A DNA stretch of 64,000 nucleotides from Astrocystis sublimbata (Eukaryota; Ascomycota; Sordariomycetes; Xylariales; Xylariaceae), in assembly GCA_022453515.1 (NCBI GenBank), contig JAJNNY010000001.1, positions 868,001 through 932,000 on the forward strand, in the 5' to 3' direction. Positions within the stretch are counted from its first letter, which is position 1. Each line of letters opens with the position of its first letter. A program made the position numbers and the translations under genes. Of the stretch, positions 57,698-64,000 are shown one piece after another. The notes below the pieces were generated by a model, which had not been told where the DNA came from, did not search any database, and saw only the letters and a program-made list of their open reading frames with translations.

Positions 57698-59561
57698 ATG
57701 AGCATCTTAGACCAGGGCGTGGCCGTTCCGGCCTTGTGCATTCTCGCCGCAGTCTACTACGTTGCTTCGACCATCTACCAATGGCAACGTCTTCGTCACA
57801 TCCCCGGGCCCAGGCTCGCGTCCTTTTCATACCTGTGGCTAGCCTATGCCGGTTACAGCGGGAGACAAAATGACCTCCATAAGGATCTCGGGGATACATA
57901 CGGCCCACTGGTCCGGATAGGCCCCAACGAGCTGAGCACCGACGACCCGGAGACAATCCGACGCATATCAAGCGCGAAGAGCACCTATCCGCGATCCGCT
58001 TGGTACCGCGGCGCACGCTTCCATCCCGCATCCGACGCCATGTTCTGCATGACCGAACCGACGAGGCATGATAAGTACAAGGCGAAGACTTCACACGGCT
58101 ATTCGGGGCGCGAGACACCCGGCCTCGAGTCGGCTGTTGACGAGCAGGTCACAAATCTGATCAGCCTGATCCGTCGCAAGTACGTCCACAAACCGGGCAG
58201 CAATACCCCAGTAGTGCCCTTGGATACTAGCAAGGCGATCGCTCTGTTTACTCTGGACGTTATATCGCGTATTGCCCTCGCGAAGGAATTCGGCTGTCTC
58301 GATGCAGACAAGGACATCCACAACTTCTATGGCATTGTCAGGAATTATTTGCCGTTGATGAACATGCTGGGCGATATACCCGCCCTGCGGAACGTCGTCT
58401 TTTCGAGGCTGGGCATCAGATTTATCGGCCCCAAGTCAACGGACAAATCGGGGCTTGGCCTACTGATGAAGTAAGGCACACTCCATGTTGGACCTGGTGA
58501 AGTGATGTTGACTCATATCTCGCACGTAGGCTGGCGGATGACGAGGTTCACAAGAGGTATATGGAAGATGCCAAATCTTTGACCGACATCTTGGTAAGCG
58601 AACCTTGGGCCATGAACTCCCTTCATCCAGTCGACAACTTGTACACATGGGCTGATTGTGTGGCATTAAGGGATCTTTCCGTCGTCACGGCCTGACCGAG
58701 GCCGAGTGTCAAGTCGAAGCACTGTTTATGTTCGTGGCCGGCTCAGAGACGACCTCGAGTACCATCACTATAATGCTGCATTACCTCATAGCGACCCCTG
58801 TGGCGTACAATAAAGTCAAGAAAGAGATAAAAGACGCGATCGAGAGGGGGAGTGTGTCGAATCCCATAACGAACGCAGAAGCGAGGGAACTGCCGTATTA
58901 TCAGGTTCGTCTCTCATTTGCTACCCTGCTCTGCTCTTCTCTTCGCAGAATTGTCATTGGAATTGTCTTCGTTTGCGGACAGAAAGCTTCTGCGTCTTGT
59001 ACATAACAAAACACTCACTCTAACTTGCCACAGGCTCTGCTGTACGAAGGTATTCGCATACGCCCAGCTGCCACCGCGTCATTCGGTAAAGAGGTGCCAC
59101 CAGAAGGTGATACGATCAACGGCCACTTTGTGCCCGGGGGCACAGCTGTCGGGCCAAACCTCCCCTCTTTGATGCGGTCTAAAGCACTCTTCGGCCCAGA
59201 CGCCGACATCTTCCGGCCGGAGCGATATCTCGAAGTCGACGCGGCGACGCGCAGCGAGATGCAGCGCAACGTCGAGCTTGTCTTCGGCTACGGCCGCTGG
59301 ATGTGTGCCGGCAAGGCCGTCGCCTGGGTTGAGCTCAACAAAACTCTGTTTGAGGTACGTCTTCCCTTCCACATGCTGTTTGGAGCCCATCTCCCCCTCC
59401 CTTTAGAATTTCAACATGCCTGACACTGTACACCATAGCTTTTACGCCATTTCGACTTCCAGATACTTAATCCTAGTGCGGGGACCTCGTCGCCCAACTA
59501 TGGTACTTGGTTGGACGAAGACTTTTTTGTCAATGTTACCGAAACGGATCTGTTTGATTAA
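57698..59561 (+). CDS. Cytochrome P450, pisatin-demethylase-like (second P450)
   Basis: Exons 57698-58470, 58530-58593, 58671-58904, 59034-59354, 59439-59561; introns 59-129 bp; 504 residues. One N-terminal membrane anchor (VPALCILAAVYYVASTIYQW) precedes the hinge HIPGPRLASFSYLWL. Seen: YGPLVRIGPNELSTDDPE, SAWYRGARFHP, I-helix FVAGSETTSS, ExxR in EGIRIRP, PERYLEVD, and haem loop FGYGRWMCAGK. All key residues are intact. The pattern matches the fungal P450 group that includes pisatin demethylase and many xenobiotic or cluster P450s; substrate not predictable. It is unlike the cluster P450 at 14996 in length, exon number and haem-loop sequence. No PKS, NRPS or terpene synthase lies next to it, so it may act alone. 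Confidence 0.92.
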
Positions 59562-60554
59562 ATGCTGTTGAATGCTTGCACCTCTGGACTCAAGGATGTA
59601 GGCAAAAAAGGAAGAAGCCACGGGTATGCTTCGATAGTAGTGTTCGAAGTTACCTCAACGACCGGTTTAACTGGGTTTGATTCCATGTCACGGGCCACCT
59701 CATTATGTATATTGTGGCGCTGTATTCTTAAACAGTTTAAATCTTGAATCAGATTGAAGAACCAAGAAAGTGACGGGCTGTGTTGTAATTCAGAATGCAG
59801 ATTCTGGAGGTGACAAGTCAAAGGGCTCAACTTATTCCCAATATCTTTTGTAGTCTCTTCTGATCCAGTCACTGATGTAAGTAAGGCACGAGGGTCACTT
59901 TCAAGGAGCTGATGGGTAAACTATCACAACATTCGTTTATATTGTTCTGACACTATCCGTTGACCTACCTACCCTAGTTACAGATCCCATACCTAGATCG
60001 TAATTATTGGCATGTATTATGCTACATCGCTACCACTAGAAGATTAGGATATGCTAGGCGAATATGAGGTGGTTTAGCTTATAATATATACCGTCCGAAG
60101 GTAATAGTAGTAGGATAAGTTGCCCTGATAATCTGAGAGGCGGCGGTTAAGTGGAAGGCCGAAATGGGTAATAATCACGTAAGGAGATAAAGACATTGAT
60201 ATTATTATGTTCGTATGTAGAAGCTTGACTGGTTCTAGCGATACTTTACATATATTGTGCGAAAAACAGTAGAATTTGGCCCACCCAAAGATAGATGGTA
60301 TTATACTACTGCTTCAGCCTATATGAGATAGCTAGCTTATCTGCCTGCGCAGTGGGAAATTCCCCTGGCGCCATCGGGCGCCAGGAGTCCTCCTGTCATC
60401 AACTTCTCAATACTCTTGACGGTCGGGGCTTGATACCTGACAACATGAAGGTAGATCAGATTCCAACAATCCCAAGTCTTGTGAAAGAGAGCGCAATTAA
60501 CCAGGGAACGGTCCTGGTGATACTATAGGTCGCAGATAGGAACCAGACCATGGT
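59562..60554. other. Intergenic, 1 kb, AT-rich
   Basis: 3' flanks of two convergent genes. No coding signal seen. Confidence 0.5.
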
Positions 60555-61717
60555 TTAGAACTTTCGGTTGTTGTAATATGGTACAACTGGCCACTGGCCT
60601 CCACTCTGGATGAGTGCACGAAACTGTCTCGAATTGGTATATCGAAGATCCTCGGAATTAATAGCCAAACACGACGCTGCAGGAAGGCCCTGAGGAAACG
60701 CGATACGTGCAATCATATGCCATTCGTCGGGGGAAGATGCCGTTCGGACGAAGTGGAATATGCCTCCCTCCGCCGAAGGGACAAGGAGGTCTAATTGGTT
60801 TGTACGGACATTCTGGATGAGCGTTGGGTTCCCTGTTACTTCACCTGGGTGAAGAATTCTGGTTGGAGCCTGCGCGTCCCATTTCGAAGATCTGGAATAT
60901 CCTGATGATAATCTTTGTAAAACCTCTCCTTCAGCTGTATGCAGCCGACCACTTGCAATGCAGACCATCACGAGGTCTATTTTCTGGGTCGAGCCATATC
61001 CAAATTCCGATGGACGTTTAATCGCGGCGATAGATGCAGATGAAATAATACCCAGGTCTTCGGCTACATGGGTCACTGACTCCCAGGTTTTCATTCCACC
61101 ATAGTAGGACCCGCCACACCCGGGAAACGAAGAGCCATCTGTTGAGGTGTGTAAGAGGCCACCTGACTGACAAGGAACGACTAAGTTCCACCGTTTTGAG
61201 TCCCATATGGTATGGGCGATAGCTGGTGTACCACAAATAGGGTAGTATGGGAAAGGGTCCTGGGAATCTTTCGCCCATGACGATCCGTCTTTCATGGAGC
61301 GATGAAAGGTATGTAGCGTACCACCGGAAACGCAGTACACATATAGACGTGGATCACTTGTCTCTATCATTATGGCTGCTAGGCCAGACACAGAAGAGTC
61401 ATTGAGCATGGTTGTGTTGGGAAGTAACCGGCCCTCAGACCAAGGCTTGGAGGCATGGTCATTTACTTGCTTGAAGTGAAAAAGACCACTGGGGACGGCA
61501 GCAATTATTTCATCCCGCTCAGTCATAGCGAACTGGCCGATACGAGGATATCTGGTCCTCCATGATGTAGTACTCAGAGCAGTGACAGGTAGCGGGCCGG
61601 ACGGAACAGTCGGAAGTGAAGCTGCGGGCTGACCTAAACCAGGCATTGCGGTGCCGCCACGAACAGATGTAGAAGGCGTCGGAATGAATGTTGACGTGGT
61701 GGATGCCGAATGATGAT
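60555..61717 (-). CDS. Repeat protein, probable beta-propeller; N-terminus incomplete
   Basis: On the minus strand the frame runs from about 61717 to 60555; the first ATG is at 61646, giving 363 residues. Upstream codons to about 61717 read as a Thr/Ser/Pro-rich linker (STTSTFIPTPSTSV), preceded by an AAG acceptor, so at least one 5' exon is missing from my model. The body has repeated blade motifs, G-x-[LI]-[FH]-[HT], at residues 54 (GLFHF), 109 (GTLHT), 163 (GLLHT), 233 (GRLHT) and 295 (GIFHF), each followed within about 30 residues by Trp, with 54-70 residue spacing. This periodicity fits a six-bladed propeller such as fungal lectins, but no sugar-binding site is identified. A Ser/Thr linker after a possible membrane segment suggests a surface protein. 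Function unknown. Confidence 0.55.
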
Positions 61718-63087
61718 CTTAGTGTCCGCGAGCTTTCGCTCCTGTTCGAGTTCATTCCACTTGAGTTAGTCTCCCTATTCACGGAAGACTGGACTTGTGA
61801 TAGATGCGAATATGCTGAAGACAGCTGGTGAAGAGGGGGACAAAATAGGAATCTTCCTTCTGGAGGATGTCCAAGAACTGGTGGGAGGTGCGAAGTGGGA
61901 TGTGTTCCAAGGTTGGGATAGGTTACTGTGAGAAACCCTAGCCTGCCTAGTACGTAGAATGTAGGGCCTTCCTTGCCAGGCTCCTTCCACTGTCCAGACC
62001 TACAAGTATCTATCTACCTACCCGTAGTAGTGACTCAAGTACTGTGAATGAGGATGGCCTGTGAATAAGGTTAAAGGTTAAGTGCTACCTAGGTATCTTT
62101 AGGTACCTACCTAGATAAGTACATACGAAGTATCTCCCTTGTCACTTCTAATAGTCAACAATTGAGGCTTGTTGCCTGGCAACGCCCCAAAGAAAGTTTC
62201 TAACATTTTGCATTTATTACCTACCTAGGTACCTAGGTAGGTATAAAGTGACAGGACTAAGCAGTTTTCTCTTGACCGCCAGCAGTAGTTGGATCGGTAA
62301 CAACAAGCGAATCTCTGGTGTTGTTCGTTTTGTCTTTTTCTTATCAGTCAGGGTAAGACGATGGTTCTTGAGACTCCTGTCACTTCGATGCCTGATATTT
62401 AAGACTTCAACACGGCTTCACTGAAACCCCTTACAAGAACAAGATGGCAAGAATCAAAGAAAAAAAGCAACTAACTGGATCTTGCTAAGCTTATTCACTA
62501 TTACCGCCCCCCTTTAAGTTTTCACAAATAAGCCTATTTCCAATCATCATTGAGGAACGGATTTGTTCATTAAGGGTTGAACTGCAACACGAAGCCACAA
62601 AGCTTATTATTGGAACTCGTGCCAAAGAGGAGGGTGATCCACCAAAAGTACCTAGTGTCAAGCGAGATCTCTTCGGATACTATCTTGACGAAAAGCAAAT
62701 CTCAGGCCTGCCTCATGGCGTGTGTTCGAGAGCATGGCCGCGTAATGAGAAACTGCGGTGTTGAGGTCAATGATAGATTGAGTACCTCTAAGTACCTCCT
62801 ACCAACTCATTGCCGAACATGGTTATGACGTATATGCGCGATCGAATCGTTGATCGAACCGTTGATCAAAAGTCCTGTTCGTTTCTGTTGTAAATCTGGC
62901 TTCGAATGTAATCGATGGGCTTAGCCAGTCACCTCTTCCATCCATCTAGTCCTTTCATCGTAGTCATTGCCCCGACAGTCCGACTCACCCAACCGTTGGG
63001 AGTCCCAACCTCTATTAACTTCATCCCACCTCTCGACACCCACGACATTTCACAATAAACTCGCCAAGGGACCCATGTCTAATCCAA
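61718..63087. other. Intergenic, 1.37 kb
   Basis: Probably contains the missing 5' exon of the repeat protein (hydrophobic frame near 61,780-61,860). Dense TAGGTA/TACCTA palindromes at 62,080-62,135 and 62,218-62,243. No other gene recognised. Confidence 0.4.
62218..62243. repeat. 26 bp perfect palindrome of TAGGTA/TACCTA units
   Basis: Reads as its own reverse complement and is built from alternating CCTA and GGTA units centred on GGTACC. Confidence 0.8.
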
Positions 63088-63558
63088 TCACTCCCCGCCG
63101 GCCCCCGTCTCGAGCCTCATCCCCATGCCCATCTCCGACGGCATCGTATCCCTAAACCCGTGGCGACCATACAGCTTCCGCCCGGGCACATTGGCGCCCA
63201 GCACCACCCAGGCCGTCCCCTTCGGCGCATGACTCTTGATCCTCGCAATCAGCCTCGTCATGATGACGTTGCCGATCCCCTTCCGCTGGTGCTCCGGCAG
63301 CGTCGCCATGTCGGCGACTAGGAAATACCAGCCGCCGTCGCCGATGACGCGGCCCATAGCGACGGCTTTTGTCGGAGAGGCGGCCTCTGCCACGTACACG
63401 CCGTACCAGCTCCCGGCGATGGCGGCTGTGGCCTGTTCGGTGTTCTTCGGGGTCAGTCCGGAGGTAGACCGGAGGTGGAGATAGTCTTCTGTAGAGGGGT
63501 AGCCTTCTTGCAGGATGTAGCCTGCTGGGAGACTGCTTGATGATGACAATGATGCCAT
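63088..63558 (-). CDS. GNAT-family N-acetyltransferase
   Basis: One exon, 156 residues from the ATG at 63558; an earlier in-frame start would add 17 residues that look like leader. The GNAT fold is clear: AVAMGRVIGDGGWYFLVADMATLPEHQRKGIGNVIMTRLIARI carries the acetyl-CoA pyrophosphate loop QRKGIG (motif Q/RxxGxG/A). Motif B follows: LYGRHGFRDT. A short Ser-rich N-terminus (MASLSSSSSLPAGYILQEG) precedes the domain. Likely a small soluble acetyltransferase; substrate (protein, amine or small molecule) cannot be told from sequence. The C-terminus MGMGMRLETGAGGE is low-complexity. No neighbour gives a hint of pathway. Confidence 0.88.
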   Translation of the reverse strand: MASLSSSSSLPAGYILQEGYPSTEDYLHLRSTSGLTPKNTEQATAAIAGSWYGVYVAEAASPTKAVAMGRVIGDGGWYFLVADMATLPEHQRKGIGNVIMTRLIARIKSHAPKGTAWVVLGANVPGRKLYGRHGFRDTMPSEMGMGMRLETGAGGE

Positions 63559-64000
63559 TTTGCGTAGTTGGTTGACCGGCGAGTTTGGTGTGTATATCTG
63601 TGTGGGCAAATCTCAACAAATTCCAAGATATTTTATCCCCAAGTGTGAACATATATATATACCTGAGTGAGAATCACTTACAGCCAGCCTGCTCGGAGTT
63701 GTGACCGGAGGCAAGGGTGACAAAATGACAAATCGAAGTTCTCGTTGTAATCAGTCACCGCCAATAGGATTGATGATAGCGCTGCTTGCGTCCTTACTTA
63801 CGTATCTGCTTACCATACTCTCCCTAGAATCTACATATCTCCGGGACCGATCACCGAATGCGACGCCCTTTGCAGCCCGGAGAAGCGCGTATGAAGCGCG
63901 TATGAAGCGCAAAAGCCACGCCTGTATCTTCTCGGACTGAACCCCATATTGACGCCGAGTCACATGATGCAAGACATAAACATTTAGCAAGGTTCCATGA
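63559..64000. other. Right-edge intergenic with an 11 bp tandem repeat
   Basis: No gene recognised to the window end. At 63882-63910 the unit GAAGCGCGTAT occurs about 2.7 times. Confidence 0.5.

Overview
This window looks like filamentous ascomycete nuclear DNA (Pezizomycotina, probably Sordariomycetes). Genes are split by short introns of about 45-130 bp with GT...AG ends and CTAAC/CTGAC-like branch sites. Recognisable products are typically fungal: GPI1, DUF3433, isocitrate lyase, neutral trehalase, a surface-growth type GT2 glycosyltransferase, UPF1, IMP4 and an Sso-type syntaxin. All exon joins below were read by eye from splice consensus, frame continuity and family similarity; no search was run.

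Layout. 1-1841: GPI1, cut by the left edge. 2427-4289: a MOSC / flavin reductase / 2Fe-2S ferredoxin fusion. 4476-16749: a secondary-metabolism block holding a truncated non-reducing PKS (SAT-KS only), a PTH11-like membrane protein with one frame break, a damaged LaeA/UMTA-type methyltransferase, an alpha/beta hydrolase, a UbiA-family membrane terpene cyclase or prenyltransferase, and a cytochrome P450 divergent from it. 17909-20476: a DUF3433 membrane protein. 21365-23236: isocitrate lyase. 25062-28402: two BTB/POZ-like genes in tandem. 29247-31743: neutral trehalase. 31744-38156: a 6.4 kb stretch with no gene I can recognise. 38157-41056: GT2 glycosyltransferase. 43294-46581: UPF1. 47852-48818: IMP4. 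50604-51734: syntaxin. 52618-53699: AhpC/TSA-like protein. 54977-56455: secreted amidohydrolase. 57698-59561: a second P450. 60555-61717: a repeat protein, probably a beta-propeller. 63088-63558: GNAT acetyltransferase.

How the parts relate. Most genes are unlinked housekeeping functions (GPI anchors, glyoxylate cycle, trehalose use, mRNA decay, ribosome biogenesis, exocytosis). The exception is 4.5-16.7 kb, which has the composition of a terpenoid or meroterpenoid cluster in partial decay. The UbiA-family gene, the P450 and the hydrolase read as intact. The PKS stops inside its KS domain, and the methyltransferase and membrane protein carry frame damage. The UbiA-family gene and the P450 share a 435 bp divergent promoter.

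I saw no tRNA, rRNA, CRISPR array or complete transposon. A palindromic TAGGTA/TACCTA motif recurs in many intergenic regions.
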